NCBI RefSeq assembly: GCF_009925085.1
Contig: NZ_JAABNR010000004.1
Location: forward strand, 215,108 to 279,107
Direction: 5' to 3'
Source of the DNA: Stagnihabitans tardus
GTDB lineage: Bacteria; Pseudomonadota; Alphaproteobacteria; Rhodobacterales; Rhodobacteraceae
Length of the DNA stretch: 64,000 nucleotides
A program made the position numbers and the translations under genes. Below the pieces are notes generated by a model, which saw nothing but the letters and a program-made list of their open reading frames with translations, was not told where the DNA came from and ran no database searches. This document shows, piece after piece, positions 30,618 through 39,960 of the stretch (positions are counted from its first letter, which is position 1; every line of letters begins with the position of its first letter).

Positions 30618-31286
30618 TCACCCCTCCAGGAGCTGCGTGAAATTGACCCCTCCCGCCATCAGGACCGCCTGGGTCCGGCTCGTCACCCCCAGCTTGCGCA
30701 TGATCGCCGTGACATGGGCCTTGACCGTGGTCTCGGCCACCGACAGCTCCCAGGCGATGACCTTGTTGGGCTTGCCCGCGCAAATGCGTTGCAGGATCAA
30801 GGCCTGTTGCCGCGTCAGGGTCTTGAGCCGGGCGATGGTCTCGCCCTCGCCGGGGCCTTCAAGTCCGAGGCCCGGCTCATAGCCCTCGGGCGTGAAGACG
30901 CGTCCCGCGCCCAGGGCTTCGAAAGCCGCCGCAAAGGTCTCGCGCCCGGCGTGTTTCGGGATGAAGCCCTGCGCCCCCGCCGCCAGGGCCGCCGCGATGA
31001 CCCTTGGCTCGGCCAGGGAGGAGACCACGACCAGCGGCACGTCGGGCGCCTCTTGCCGCAGGCGGATCAGACCCTCGAGCCCCGTCACGTCGGGCAGATG
31101 CAGGTCCAGGCAAATGACATCGGGTTTGACCGTCTTCAGCCGCTCCAGCGCATCGGCCAGCCGGTCTGCTATGGCGATCTCTTCGATGCCGATGAAATTC
31201 CTCAGGGTCAGCCCGAGCGCCTCGCCGAAGAGCGGATGATCCTCGACGATCAGGGCCGAGCGGAAGGGGGCGCGCGAAGGGTCCAT
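30618..31286 (-). CDS. LuxR/NarL-family response regulator
   Basis: A 222-residue two-component regulator. The receiver domain has the acidic pair in IVEDH and phospho-acceptor Asp61 in CLDLHLPD. The C-terminal LuxR helix-turn-helix is near 157-215 (LTRQQALILQRICAGKPNKV, then SVAETTVKAHVTAIMRKLGV). The likely partner is the hybrid kinase two genes downstream. It is divergent from coxG, with 110 bases between starts, so the coxGSLM promoter is its most plausible target. Confidence 0.93.
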   Translation of the reverse strand: MDPSRAPFRSALIVEDHPLFGEALGLTLRNFIGIEEIAIADRLADALERLKTVKPDVICLDLHLPDVTGLEGLIRLRQEAPDVPLVVVSSLAEPRVIAAALAAGAQGFIPKHAGRETFAAAFEALGAGRVFTPEGYEPGLGLEGPGEGETIARLKTLTRQQALILQRICAGKPNKVIAWELSVAETTVKAHVTAIMRKLGVTSRTQAVLMAGGVNFTQLLEG

Positions 31287-31396
31287 GGGGCTATCCTATC
31301 ACCCTGCGGCCCCGGGCCAAGCCCCCCCTTCTACGACTGAGGTCTAATGGCGCGGGCCTCGCGCAGGGGCTAGCCTGACCCAAAGGGAGGAACTTC

Positions 31397-31951
31397 ATGG
31401 AACTGTCAGACAGCCGCCACATCGCGGCGCGTCCCGACGTGGTGTGGCCCGCGATCCTCGATCCCGAGGTCCTGGCCGCGTGCATCCCGGGCTGCGAGAG
31501 CCTGACCGGCTCGGTCGAGGCGGGATACGAGGCCGTCGTGGTGCAAAAGGTCGGGCCCGTGTCCGCCCGCTTTACCGGTGTCGTGACGCTTTCGGACATC
31601 GTGGCCGGGCAAAGCCTGACCATCACCGGAGAGGGCAAGGGCGGGGCTGCGGGCTTTGCCAAGGGTGGCGCGAAAGTGTCGCTGGCCCCGGATGGCGAGG
31701 GCACGCTTCTGACCTATGAGGTCAAGGCCAATGTCGGCGGCAAGCTCGCGCAACTGGGCTCGCGCATCATCGACGGGTTTACCAAGAAGCTCGCCGACCA
31801 GTTCTTCGAGAATTTCGCGGCCAAGGTCGGCGGGCCGCCCGACGCGAAAACGACGGAGCCGGAGCCCGAGGAGAAGAAGCAGGGCTGGCTCGGCCGGCTT
31901 TGGGGGAAAAAGGACACCGCCGCAGAGACGGCAGAGGGAGGAGACGCATGA
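31397..31951 (+). CDS. coxG: CoxG, SRPBCC-fold subunit G
   Basis: A 184-residue CoxG protein: SRPBCC (START-like) domain at 1-145 ([31 protein letters not shown]), then a charged linker and an amphipathic Trp-rich end ([13 protein letters not shown]). CoxG is proposed to tether the enzyme to the membrane and deliver quinone. AAGGGAGGA lies six bases before the ATG. The stop overlaps the coxS start by ATGA. Confidence 0.94.
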   Translation: MELSDSRHIAARPDVVWPAILDPEVLAACIPGCESLTGSVEAGYEAVVVQKVGPVSARFTGVVTLSDIVAGQSLTITGEGKGGAAGFAKGGAKVSLAPDGEGTLLTYEVKANVGGKLAQLGSRIIDGFTKKLADQFFENFAAKVGGPPDAKTTEPEPEEKKQGWLGRLWGKKDTAAETAEGGDA

Positions 31952-32427
31952 AAGTATCACTGACCGTCAACGGGAAGCCCATGAGCGGAGAGGTCGAGGG
32001 CCGCACGCTCCTGTCGACCTTCCTGCGCGAGACCCTGAGCCTCACCGGCACCCATATCGGCTGCGACACCAGCCAATGCGGCGCCTGCACCGTGCATGTC
32101 GATGGCAAGCAGGTGAAATCCTGCACGATCTTTGCCGCTGACGTGGCAGGGGCGCAGGTCACCACGATCGAGGGCATGGCCAATGCCGATGGCACCCTGG
32201 GCCGCGTCCAGCAGGCATTCCAGGACCACCACGGGTTGCAATGCGGCTTCTGCACGCCGGGCATGGTGATGGCCTCGGCGGCCCTTCTGGCGGTCAACCC
32301 CAAGCCGACCGAGGCCGAGGTCCGCCACCACCTGGAGGGCAACATCTGCCGCTGCACCGGGTATCACAACATCGTCAAAGCAGTCATGGCCGCTTCCGGC
32401 CAGGACGTTTCCATGGCCGCGGAGTAA
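31948..32427 (+). CDS. coxS: Cox-type small subunit, [2Fe-2S]
   Basis: A 159-residue iron-sulfur subunit. The plant-ferredoxin cluster ligands are in [14 protein letters not shown] and VKSC; the second cluster is in CGFCTPGM and CRCTGYHNI. It carries electrons from the molybdenum site to FAD. ATG 31948 is chosen because it overlaps coxG; the longer upstream frame is not coding. The order S-L-M is that of form II enzymes. Confidence 0.96.
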   Translation: MKVSLTVNGKPMSGEVEGRTLLSTFLRETLSLTGTHIGCDTSQCGACTVHVDGKQVKSCTIFAADVAGAQVTTIEGMANADGTLGRVQQAFQDHHGLQCGFCTPGMVMASAALLAVNPKPTEAEVRHHLEGNICRCTGYHNIVKAVMAASGQDVSMAAE

Positions 32428-32431
32428 GCTC

Positions 32432-34825
32432 ATGCCCAAGGATTTCGAAGCCAAGACCAGCGGGATCGGCGCCCCCATGAAGCGCCGCGAGGATATCCGC
32501 TTCCTGACCGGGCGGGGCGTCTATACCGATGACCTGAAGATCGCGGGCCAGACCTATGCGGTCTTCGTCCGCTCCCAGGTCGCCCATGGTCGCATCAAGG
32601 CGATCAACACCGAGGCGGCTGCGGCCATGCCCGGCGTGCTGGCGATCTTCACCGGCGAGGATTTCAAGGACGTCGGCGGCAATCCCGCGGGCTGGCTGAT
32701 CAAGTCGCGCAATGGGGAACCCATGCGTGAGCCCAAGCGCCCGGTGCTGGCCCATGGCAAGGTCCGCCATGTCGGCGACGCCTATGCCGCCATCGTGGCC
32801 GAGACCTATGAGCAGGGGCGGGCGGCGGCTCAACAGCTGGCCGATGACACCGATATCGAGGAACTCCCCGCCATCATCGACATGAAGGCTGCGGCGGCGG
32901 ATGCGTCAAACCGCGTCCATGACGAGATCCCGGACAATCTCTGCTATGACTGGGGCTGGATCGAGGACAACCGCGCCAAGGTCGAAGAGGTCTTCGCCAA
33001 GGCCCCCCATGTGACCACGCTGGAGCTGGTGAACAACCGCCTGGTGCCGAACGCCATGGAGCCGCGCGCAAGCATCGGCGAATATTTCCCCGGCACCGGG
33101 GATTACAAGCTGACCACGACCTCGCAGAACCCCCACCTGACGCGGCTTCTGGTGGCGGCCTTCGTCCTGGGCATCCCCGAGAACAAGCTGACCGTGGTGG
33201 CCCCCGATGTCGGCGGCGGCTTCGGCTCCAAGATCTACCACTACGGCGAAGAGGCCCTGGTGCTGGCGGCGGCCAAGAAACTCGGTCGCCCGGTGCGCTG
33301 GACGGCGGAACGCTCGGAAAGCTTCCTGTCTGACGCCCATGGCCGCGACCATGTCACCAAGATCGAACTGGCCTGCGAGAAGGACGGCACTTTCCTCGCC
33401 TTCCGGACCGAGACCTATGCGAATGTCGGCGCCTACCTGTCCAATTTCGCGACCGTCACGCCGACCTTCCTGCACGGCACGCTGATGGCTGGCCCCTACA
33501 AGGTCCCCCATGTCTATGTGAACGTGAAGACGGTCTTCACCAACACCGCCCCGGTCGACGCCTATCGCGGCGCGGGCCGCCCCGAGGCGACCTTCAGCCT
33601 CGAACGCGTGGTCGATCAGATGTGCCGCGAGCTGGGCCTCGACCCCTTCGAGGTCCGCCGCAAGAACTTCATCACCCCCGACATGTTCCCCTACACGACC
33701 CCGGTGGGCCTCGCCTATGACACGGGCAACTACCAGGCCACGCTGGATAAAGTCATCGAGATCGCCGATGTCGCGGGCTTCGAGGCGCGCCGTCAGGCCA
33801 GTGCCAAGAAGGGCAAGCTGAGGGGCCTTGGCCTCTCCACCTGGATCGAGGCCTGCGGCATCGCGCCCTCTCACCTCGTGGGCATCCTCGGCGCCCGTGT
33901 CGGCCTTTACGACGCGGCGACCGTGCGGGTGAATGCGACCGGCAATATCTCGATCATGGTCGGCGCCCACAGCCATGGGCAGGGGCATGAGACGGTCTTC
34001 GCCCAGATCGCGGCGGAGAAGCTCGGGGTTCCCGAGTCTTCTATCGAGATCGTCCATGGCGACACCTCCAAAATCCCCTTCGGCATGGGCTCCTATGGCT
34101 CGCGGTCGCTCGCGGTTTGCGGCGTCGCCATGACCAAGGCCATCGACAAGATCGTCGCCAAGGGCAAGAAGATCGCGGCCCATATGCTCGAGGCCTCGGA
34201 AGCCGATATCACCTTCGAGGCCGGCAAGTTCCAGGTGGCTGGCACCGACAAGGCGAAAACCTTCGGCGAGATCGCCTTCTCGGCCTACGTCCCCCACAAC
34301 TACCCCTTGGAGACCCTGGAACCGGGCCTCGAGGAGACCGCCTTCTACGACCCCGCCAACTTCACCTATCCCGCAGGTGCTTACCTGTGTGAAGCCGAGG
34401 TCGACCCCGACACCGGCAAGGTGACGATCGAGGCCTTCCACTGCGCCGACGACTTCGGCAACGTGATGAACCCGATGATCGTCGAGGGCCAGGTCCATGG
34501 CGGCGTCGGTCAGGGCATCGGCCAGGCGCTCTTGGAGAGCACGACCTATGACGAGACCGGCCAGCTCCTGACCGGCTCCTACATGGATTACGCCATGCCA
34601 AGGGCCAGCGACGTTCCCTTCTACAACGTCGACTATTCCTGCCAGACGCCCTGCACGCACAATCCTCTGGGCGTGAAGGGCTGCGGCGAGGCGGGGGCCA
34701 TCGGCTCGCCCCCCGCCGTCGTCAACGCCGTGATCGACGCCCTGCACCGGGGCGGGATCACCCACGTCAAACATATCGACATGCCCGTCAGCCCCCAGCG
34801 GGTCTGGGCGGCGATCCAGGGCTGA
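32432..34825 (+). CDS. coxL: Form II CODH-like molybdenum large subunit
   Basis: A 797-residue molybdenum-cofactor subunit of the xanthine oxidase family. The active-site loop reads AYRGAGR at 377-383, the form II signature, rather than AYxCSFR of true carboxydotrophic form I. The catalytic Glu is present (E753 in GCGEAGAIG). Molybdopterin contacts such as GGGFGSK and GSYGSRS are visible. Form II enzymes oxidise CO poorly or act on other aldehydes or heterocycles, so the substrate here is open. Good start at 32432, four bases after coxS. Confidence 0.95.
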   Translation: MPKDFEAKTSGIGAPMKRREDIRFLTGRGVYTDDLKIAGQTYAVFVRSQVAHGRIKAINTEAAAAMPGVLAIFTGEDFKDVGGNPAGWLIKSRNGEPMREPKRPVLAHGKVRHVGDAYAAIVAETYEQGRAAAQQLADDTDIEELPAIIDMKAAAADASNRVHDEIPDNLCYDWGWIEDNRAKVEEVFAKAPHVTTLELVNNRLVPNAMEPRASIGEYFPGTGDYKLTTTSQNPHLTRLLVAAFVLGIPENKLTVVAPDVGGGFGSKIYHYGEEALVLAAAKKLGRPVRWTAERSESFLSDAHGRDHVTKIELACEKDGTFLAFRTETYANVGAYLSNFATVTPTFLHGTLMAGPYKVPHVYVNVKTVFTNTAPVDAYRGAGRPEATFSLERVVDQMCRELGLDPFEVRRKNFITPDMFPYTTPVGLAYDTGNYQATLDKVIEIADVAGFEARRQASAKKGKLRGLGLSTWIEACGIAPSHLVGILGARVGLYDAATVRVNATGNISIMVGAHSHGQGHETVFAQIAAEKLGVPESSIEIVHGDTSKIPFGMGSYGSRSLAVCGVAMTKAIDKIVAKGKKIAAHMLEASEADITFEAGKFQVAGTDKAKTFGEIAFSAYVPHNYPLETLEPGLEETAFYDPANFTYPAGAYLCEAEVDPDTGKVTIEAFHCADDFGNVMNPMIVEGQVHGGVGQGIGQALLESTTYDETGQLLTGSYMDYAMPRASDVPFYNVDYSCQTPCTHNPLGVKGCGEAGAIGSPPAVVNAVIDALHRGGITHVKHIDMPVSPQRVWAAIQG

Positions 34826-34835
34826 GGAGGGTCAA

Positions 34836-35621
34836 ATGCAAAACTTCGACTTCGTGAAACCCGCCTCGGTGGCGGAAGCGGTTGCGGCGCTGGGCGCCCC
34901 GGGGGCTCAGGCTCTGTCGGGTGGCCAGACGCTGATTGCCTCGATGAAACAGAACCTTGCTGCGCCCTCGGTGCTGGTCTCTCTGACCGGGATCGCTGCG
35001 CTGAAAGGGGTGTCGGTGGCGGGGGGCGTCATGACCGTGGGCGCGGCCACGACCCATGCCGAGGTCGCCAAGGCCGCCGCCGGGGTCTTCCCGGGCCTCG
35101 CCACGCTGGCGGGCGGAATCGGTGACCCCGCGGTCAGGAACCGCGGCACCATCGGCGGCTCGGTCGCCAACAACGACCCGGCCGCCTGCTACCCTTCGGC
35201 GGTCCTCGCCTGCGGGGCGACCGTGGTCACCAACCGCCGCGAGATCGCGGCCGACGACTTCTTCCAGGGCATGTTCACCACCGCCCTGGAGGAAGGCGAG
35301 ATCATCGTCGCGGTGCGCTTCCCCATCCCCGAGCGCGCGGCCTATGCCAAGTTCGAACAGCCCGCCTCGCGCTTCTCCCTGACCGGGGTCTTCGTGGCGA
35401 AATACGGCGCAAAGGTGCGGGTTGCGGTCACTGGAGCCTCCAACGATGGCGTCTTCCGCTGGAGCGAGGGAGAGGCCGCCCTCTCGGCCAATTACGACGC
35501 TTCGGCGGTCAAGGGGCTGAAGGTCTCGCCCGATGGCATGATCGCCGACCTCCACGGCACCCCCGCCTACCGCGCCAACCTGGTCGCGGTGATGACGGCC
35601 CGGGCGGTGGCTGCGTCGTAA
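34836..35621 (+). CDS. coxM: Cox-type medium subunit, FAD
   Basis: A 261-residue FAD-binding subunit of the molybdopterin dehydrogenase family. FAD motifs are SGGQTLIASM (28-37) and TIGGSVANNDPAACYP. The C-terminal domain has the CO-DH flavoprotein tail pattern. It passes electrons onward to the respiratory chain. GAGGAGGG lies before the ATG. A terminator follows, so the coxGSLM operon probably ends here. Confidence 0.95.
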   Translation: MQNFDFVKPASVAEAVAALGAPGAQALSGGQTLIASMKQNLAAPSVLVSLTGIAALKGVSVAGGVMTVGAATTHAEVAKAAAGVFPGLATLAGGIGDPAVRNRGTIGGSVANNDPAACYPSAVLACGATVVTNRREIAADDFFQGMFTTALEEGEIIVAVRFPIPERAAYAKFEQPASRFSLTGVFVAKYGAKVRVAVTGASNDGVFRWSEGEAALSANYDASAVKGLKVSPDGMIADLHGTPAYRANLVAVMTARAVAAS

Positions 35622-35640
35622 GGGGTGGAAAACCGGATGA

Positions 35641-35666
35641 AAAGGGGGGCCTCGGCCTCCCTTTTT
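35641..35666 (+). terminator. Terminator after coxM
   Basis: GGGGGGCC-TC-GGCCTCCC stem with one mismatch, flanked by A-run and T-run (AAAGGGGGGC...CTCCCTTTTTG). It is 20 bases past the coxM stop. Confidence 0.8.
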
Positions 35667-35735
35667 GCTTTGGATCAAGGTGCGAGGCCGTCAGGCCCTG
35701 CAAGCTGTCCCCAGCGAAACAGGCAGGAGGCAGCG

Positions 35736-36137
35736 ATGCGCAAGGGACTATTCATGGGGATTTTGGCGCTGGCGGCCTGCGTGCCGGGGCAGGGGCCCGT
35801 CTCGCATATGCAAGGCGCCGCCGATTTCAACGAGCTCTGCGCGCCCTGCCATGGGTCGGATGCCAAGGGCCATGGGCCGCTGGCGCAAGGCCTCGACCAC
35901 CCGCCCGCCGATCTGACGGGGCTGGCCTCGCACAACGGCGGGGTTTTTCCTGCGGCTTATGTGATGAGCAAGATCTGGGGCTATGAGCGGGGCGCCGCGC
36001 CCTCCGAGATCATGCCGAAGTTCGAACCGCTGATGGAGAGCAAGACGGTGCTCTTCGACAGCGGCGACGGGATTGCGACGCCGACGCCGGAGAGGCTGGT
36101 GGAGATCGCGAATTACTTGGCGAGTGTGCAGGAGTAG
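35736..36137 (+). CDS. Cytochrome c class I lipoprotein
   Basis: A 133-residue exported monohaem cytochrome. The signal has a lipobox LAAC with Cys15 as the probable lipidated residue. The haem site CAPCH is at 35-39, followed by LDHPPADLTGLA. Several Met residues in the second half (EIMPKFEPLME) could supply the sixth ligand. AGGAGG five bases before ATG 35736 fixes the start. Being downstream of the Cox operon, it may accept electrons, but the terminator between argues for separate transcription. Confidence 0.9.
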   Translation: MRKGLFMGILALAACVPGQGPVSHMQGAADFNELCAPCHGSDAKGHGPLAQGLDHPPADLTGLASHNGGVFPAAYVMSKIWGYERGAAPSEIMPKFEPLMESKTVLFDSGDGIATPTPERLVEIANYLASVQE

Positions 36138-36164
36138 GGCGGGTGAAACCCACCGCTCCGGGAG

Positions 36165-36187
36165 CCCCGGGGTATACCCCGGGCTAC
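36165..36187. repeat. GTATAC-centred palindromic repeat, copy 1
   Basis: CCCCGGGGTATACCCCGGG followed by CTACG. The core CCCGGGGTATACCCCGGG is a perfect 18-bp palindrome. Copies occur at 41312 and 41385, and a truncated one at 63864. Confidence 0.85.
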
Positions 36188-36273
36188 GCGGCGGGGAGAG
36201 AGCGCCGGGAGTGCCGCCCTTACGCGGTTGGGTGCGTGATTTCACGCACCGCTTTGAGGATAAAGTTTTGCAC

Positions 36274-37005
36274 TTATAATCTTCCTTCTAAACTTAATTC
36301 GCGCTCAAAGGATGCCCGCTCAAACGTATCGAATCCATCCTTTGCTTCCACGGGAAGATGAAGTTCTCTAAGGGTCCATTGATTTCCGTCTTCATCCTGA
36401 TAACTCATTATCAGAGAGACTGGCTTGCGGAATCTTGGCCCATGAATGATGTCGATTGCGTTCAGAGCTTTGCTTGCCCATCCACGCTCTATGTAGCGTT
36501 CAAAATGTTCGCAAATCACTTCTGGACCATCGAATGCTCTAACTTGAAAGTTCGATGCAGAATTCCCAATATTGCTAACCCTAAGGCAGTATCTAAACTC
36601 GTTCCCGCCGATTGTGGAAAGCACTTCAAACCGTGCCACGATCACGGGTTGAATTCGTATTTTCCTCGCTTGTTCCTCGCGGTGAACGCGTTCGCGTTCT
36701 TCTTGCAGTTGCTCGCGTGTCAGTGAAACGAGCTCTTTCTGCTGATAAACAGAATCATTTAGCTCTCGAGCTTGCAAATTAAGAGCATCGACGCTGTTCT
36801 GAAGCTCTCTGCTTTGTTGGAAAAAGCCTAAAATCAGCCAAAGAATGCCAATGGGCCCAAGAACTCCTGCAAGGAAATCTCCGAGCTCATTCAGCTTCAG
36901 TGACGTGAATTCTTCGACTTTGATGAAGACAATCACGGTTACGGTTAGAACGTAGGCACAGGTTACACTGAGCCCGATCCAATTTAAACTGGATGATTTA
37001 AACAT
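36274..37005 (-). CDS. AT-rich membrane protein with coiled coil, unknown
   Basis: A 243-residue protein: two N-terminal membrane helices (about 9-29 and 44-64, GVLGPIGILWLILGFF), a long charged coiled coil (about 65-118, ending QLQEERERVHREEQARK), then a soluble beta-rich domain. I do not recognise a named family; the shape resembles small membrane-sensor proteins of mobile origin. Codon use is much more AT-rich than all neighbours. Its ATG lies within the last codons of parE (8-base overlap), so it may have inserted at the parE end. Convergent with the cytochrome gene. Confidence 0.78.
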   Translation of the reverse strand: MFKSSSLNWIGLSVTCAYVLTVTVIVFIKVEEFTSLKLNELGDFLAGVLGPIGILWLILGFFQQSRELQNSVDALNLQARELNDSVYQQKELVSLTREQLQEERERVHREEQARKIRIQPVIVARFEVLSTIGGNEFRYCLRVSNIGNSASNFQVRAFDGPEVICEHFERYIERGWASKALNAIDIIHGPRFRKPVSLIMSYQDEDGNQWTLRELHLPVEAKDGFDTFERASFERELSLEGRL

Positions 37006-38947
37006 CCAACTCCTCCACGAACCGCGCGTTTTCCTGGATATACTGGAAGCGCAGCTCCGGCTTCTTCCCCATCAGCCGCTCCACCAGGTCGCCCGTATCC
37101 CCCGGCTCATCCTCGGTGATCGTCACGCGGATCAGTTTCCGCGTTGCGGGGTTCATCGTCGTGTCCTTCAGGTCCTTGGCATCCATCTCGCCCAGGCCCT
37201 TGAAGCGCTGGACGTCGATTTTCCCCTTGCCGCCCAGACCCTTGGCCAGGTGCAGCTCCTTTTCGGCATCATCCGCCACATAAATCCGCCGCGCCCCCTG
37301 CGTCAGCCGATACAGAGGCGGGCAGGCCAGATACAGATGCCCCTTGTCGATCAAGGGCCGCATCTGGCTGAAGAAAAACGTCATCAGAAGCGAGGCGATA
37401 TGCGCCCCGTCCACGTCGGCATCGGTCATGATGATGATCTTGTCATAGCGCAGGTCATCGACATTGAACCGCGTCCCCATCGAGACGCCCAAAGCCTCGC
37501 AGATATCCCGGATTTCCGCATTATCCCCCAATTTCGAGGAGGCCGCCCCCAAAACGTTCAGGATCTTCCCCTTCAAGGGCAAGAGAGCCTGCGTCTCCCG
37601 ATTCCGCGCCGCTTTCGCGGACCCACCCGCCGAATCCCCCTCGACGATGAAAAGCTCCGTCCCCTCGCGGTTCTTGGCGGAACAATCCGTCAATTTCCCC
37701 GGCAAGCGCAGCCGTTTCGTGGCCGTCTTGCGCGCGGTCTCTTTCTCCTGCCGCCGCTTCAGCCGCTCTTCCGCCCGCAGGATCAGGAAATCCAGAATTG
37801 CGCCGGCCGATTTGGTGTCGGAGGCCAGCCAATTGTCGAAATGGTCGCGCACCGCGCCCTCGACATAGCGCGCGGCCTCTTCGGTCGCCAGGCGGTCCTT
37901 GGTCTGGCCCACGAATTGCGGCTCGCGGATAAAGCAGCTCACCAGCGCACAGCCGCCCGTCAGCAAATCCTCCCGCGTGATCAATTCCGTCTTGCGGTTC
38001 TTGGCGAGGTCCCCATAGGCCCGAATCCCCTTCAGGATCGCGGCCCAGAACCCCGTCTCATGCGTGCCACCTTCGGGCGTCGGCACGGTATTGCAATAGC
38101 TCTGGATGAAGCCATCCCGCGCCGGCGTCCAATTGATCGCCCATTCGACCGAGCCCGGGACGTTATACTTCTCGGGAAAGCCAACCTTGCCGGCAAAGGG
38201 CCGGTCGGCATAGGTCGTGGTCTTCTCCAGCGTATCCGACAGATAATCCGCCAAGCCCCCGGGGAAGTGAAACACCGCCTCCATCGGCGTATCGCCATCC
38301 GCCACGGCCGATTTCCAGCGGATTTCGACGCCCGAGAACAGGTAAGCCTTCGACCGCACCAACTTCAACAGCCGAGAGGGCCGGAAGGACTGCGAGCCGA
38401 AGATCTGCGGATCGGGATGGAAGGTGATCGACGACCCCCGCCGATTGGGCGCCGCCCCCACTTTGGCGATGGGCGCCAGCGCCTTGCCGCGCGAGAAGGA
38501 CTGCCGGTAAAGCTCCTTGTTCTTGGCGACCTCGACCTCCAGCCGGTCCGAGAGCGCATTCACCACGGAAGAGCCCACCCCATGCAGGCCTCCGGAGGTC
38601 TCATAGGCCTTGCCGTTGAACTTGCCGCCCGAGTGGAGCGTGCAGAAGATCACCTCGAGCGCGGACTTGTCGGGGAACTTCGGATGCGGATCGACCGGGA
38701 TGCCGCGGCCGTTGTCCACCACGGTCAAGGAGCCATCCTCGTGCAGATGCACCTCGATCCGCGTCGCATGGCCCGCCACGGCCTCGTCCATGGCATTGTC
38801 GATGATCTCGGCCGCGAGGTGGTGATAGGCCCGCTCGTCGATGCCGCCGATATACATGCCCGGCCGCAGTCGGACGGCCTCCAGCGGCTCCAGCACCTCG
38901 ATGGAGGAGGCGTCATAGGTCTCGGTTTGGCCAAGAAGGTCGGACAT
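36998..38947 (-). CDS. parE: DNA topoisomerase IV subunit B
   Basis: A 649-residue ATPase subunit that decatenates replicated chromosomes with ParC. The GHKL ATP site is clear (EIIDNAMDEAVAG, DNGRGIPV, GGLHGVGSSVVNAL). The TOPRIM metal motif is EGDSAGGSAK, with the DADVDGAHI block following. Length and the SALEVIFCTLHSGGKF stretch favour ParE over GyrB. The last codons overlap an AT-rich gene. The ATG is at 38947. Confidence 0.95.
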   Translation of the reverse strand: MSDLLGQTETYDASSIEVLEPLEAVRLRPGMYIGGIDERAYHHLAAEIIDNAMDEAVAGHATRIEVHLHEDGSLTVVDNGRGIPVDPHPKFPDKSALEVIFCTLHSGGKFNGKAYETSGGLHGVGSSVVNALSDRLEVEVAKNKELYRQSFSRGKALAPIAKVGAAPNRRGSSITFHPDPQIFGSQSFRPSRLLKLVRSKAYLFSGVEIRWKSAVADGDTPMEAVFHFPGGLADYLSDTLEKTTTYADRPFAGKVGFPEKYNVPGSVEWAINWTPARDGFIQSYCNTVPTPEGGTHETGFWAAILKGIRAYGDLAKNRKTELITREDLLTGGCALVSCFIREPQFVGQTKDRLATEEAARYVEGAVRDHFDNWLASDTKSAGAILDFLILRAEERLKRRQEKETARKTATKRLRLPGKLTDCSAKNREGTELFIVEGDSAGGSAKAARNRETQALLPLKGKILNVLGAASSKLGDNAEIRDICEALGVSMGTRFNVDDLRYDKIIIMTDADVDGAHIASLLMTFFFSQMRPLIDKGHLYLACPPLYRLTQGARRIYVADDAEKELHLAKGLGGKGKIDVQRFKGLGEMDAKDLKDTTMNPATRKLIRVTITEDEPGDTGDLVERLMGKKPELRFQYIQENARFVEELDV

Positions 38948-39046
38948 GGGGGCACCCTTTCAAGAGGTAACCATTAGACCATCCGACCAAGGGCAACGCA
39001 AGGGATGGGGCCAAGACCGAAGCCAATCCGCAAGGCCTCGAAACCG

Positions 39047-39168
39047 CTTTCAGCTTGGCCCAAATACTCACGGGGTTTCCAAAGGGGGCCGTGGCCCCCT
39101 TTGGGCAGGGGGCTCGGGGGACAGCAGTCCCCCGAATGCGGGGGGTGCGGGGGGCGGCAGCCCCCCGC
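39047..39168 (-). repeat. Composite gene-end repeat, full copy (minus)
   Basis: Read on the plus strand: tail CTTTCAGCTTGGCCCAAATA (39047-39066), CTCACGGGGTTT, then three perfect hairpins. CCAAAGGGGGCC-GT-GGCCCCCTTTGG is at 39079-39104, TCGGGGGAC-AGCA-GTCCCCCGA at 39114-39135, and GCGGGGGGC-GGCA-GCCCCCCGC at 39147-39168. It lies just 3' of the glutathione transferase gene, in its orientation, with the same module order as 50161-50282. It fills most of the gap 38948-39216. Confidence 0.88.
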
Positions 39169-39216
39169 TTCCTCCTTGCGGGGCCAAGGGCGCAAGCCCG
39201 CCCGGCCCCGCAAGGA

Positions 39217-39870
39217 TCACAAGGGCTCCGCCTCGCGCGCCGCCCACATCTTCTGGAAGGCCGGCCGCGCCTGGGCCCTTGCGAGCCAGGCCTTCACCGC
39301 CGGGAATTCGTCCATCAGAGCCCCATGGGCCGCCGCATAGCGCACGCATTCGGCCACGTTCAGGTCCCCCACGGTAAAGCGCCCGCCCACCAGCCAGTCC
39401 TCTTTCAGCGCCCCCGCCAGGTATCCCAGGGGCCGGCGCAGCTTCTCGGCCGAGATCGCGACAAAGGCCTCGGCCTCGGCCGTCTTCATCCCCTTGTCCA
39501 GCGTCATGCGGATGTCCAGCGCCGGACCCTCCACCGCCGTCGCGGCAAAGAGCGACCATTGCTCCATCAGCGCGCTTTCGGCGTCCGACGCGGGCCCCAG
39601 CGCCCCGCCATACCGCCGCGCCAGGTACATGGTGATGGCCAGGCTCTCGGACAGCGTCAGCGCGCCATCGACCAGGACAGGGATCTGCCCGATCGGGTTG
39701 ACCGCCAGGAACTCCGGCGAGGCGGTGTTCAGGGGCGCATCCGGCGCCTTGGGCTGGTTCAGCCGATAGGACTGGATGACGGGCACATGGGTGAAAGGCG
39801 TCCCCGTCTCGGCCAGAAGCCAAAGGGGGCGGGTCGCGCGGGAGCGGTAGCAGCCGTAAAGCGTGATCAT
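39217..39870 (-). CDS. Glutathione S-transferase family protein
   Basis: A 217-residue protein with a thioredoxin-fold N-terminal domain (MITLYGCYRSRATRPLWLL, AVNPIGQIPVL, LTLSESLAITMYLARRYG) and an all-helical C-terminal domain (FTVGDLNVAECVRYA). It conjugates or otherwise uses glutathione; the substrate is unknown. ATG 39870 has GGAGG five bases upstream; the four-codon longer start is less likely. Divergent from the MATE exporter gene. Confidence 0.92.
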   Translation of the reverse strand: MITLYGCYRSRATRPLWLLAETGTPFTHVPVIQSYRLNQPKAPDAPLNTASPEFLAVNPIGQIPVLVDGALTLSESLAITMYLARRYGGALGPASDAESALMEQWSLFAATAVEGPALDIRMTLDKGMKTAEAEAFVAISAEKLRRPLGYLAGALKEDWLVGGRFTVGDLNVAECVRYAAAHGALMDEFPAVKAWLARAQARPAFQKMWAAREAEPL

Positions 39871-39960
39871 GGGAACCTCCAAAGCCAGACCAAGCTAAGG
39901 GGCGCGGCGTCCAAGGGGAAGAGGACTGGACGTTGATATTTTGTGCAGTTAGACAGCGGC

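Noticed and set aside
32432..34825. True form I aerobic CO dehydrogenase
   Set aside because: The active-site loop is AYRGAGR, not AYxCSFR, and the gene order S-L-M is that of form II.
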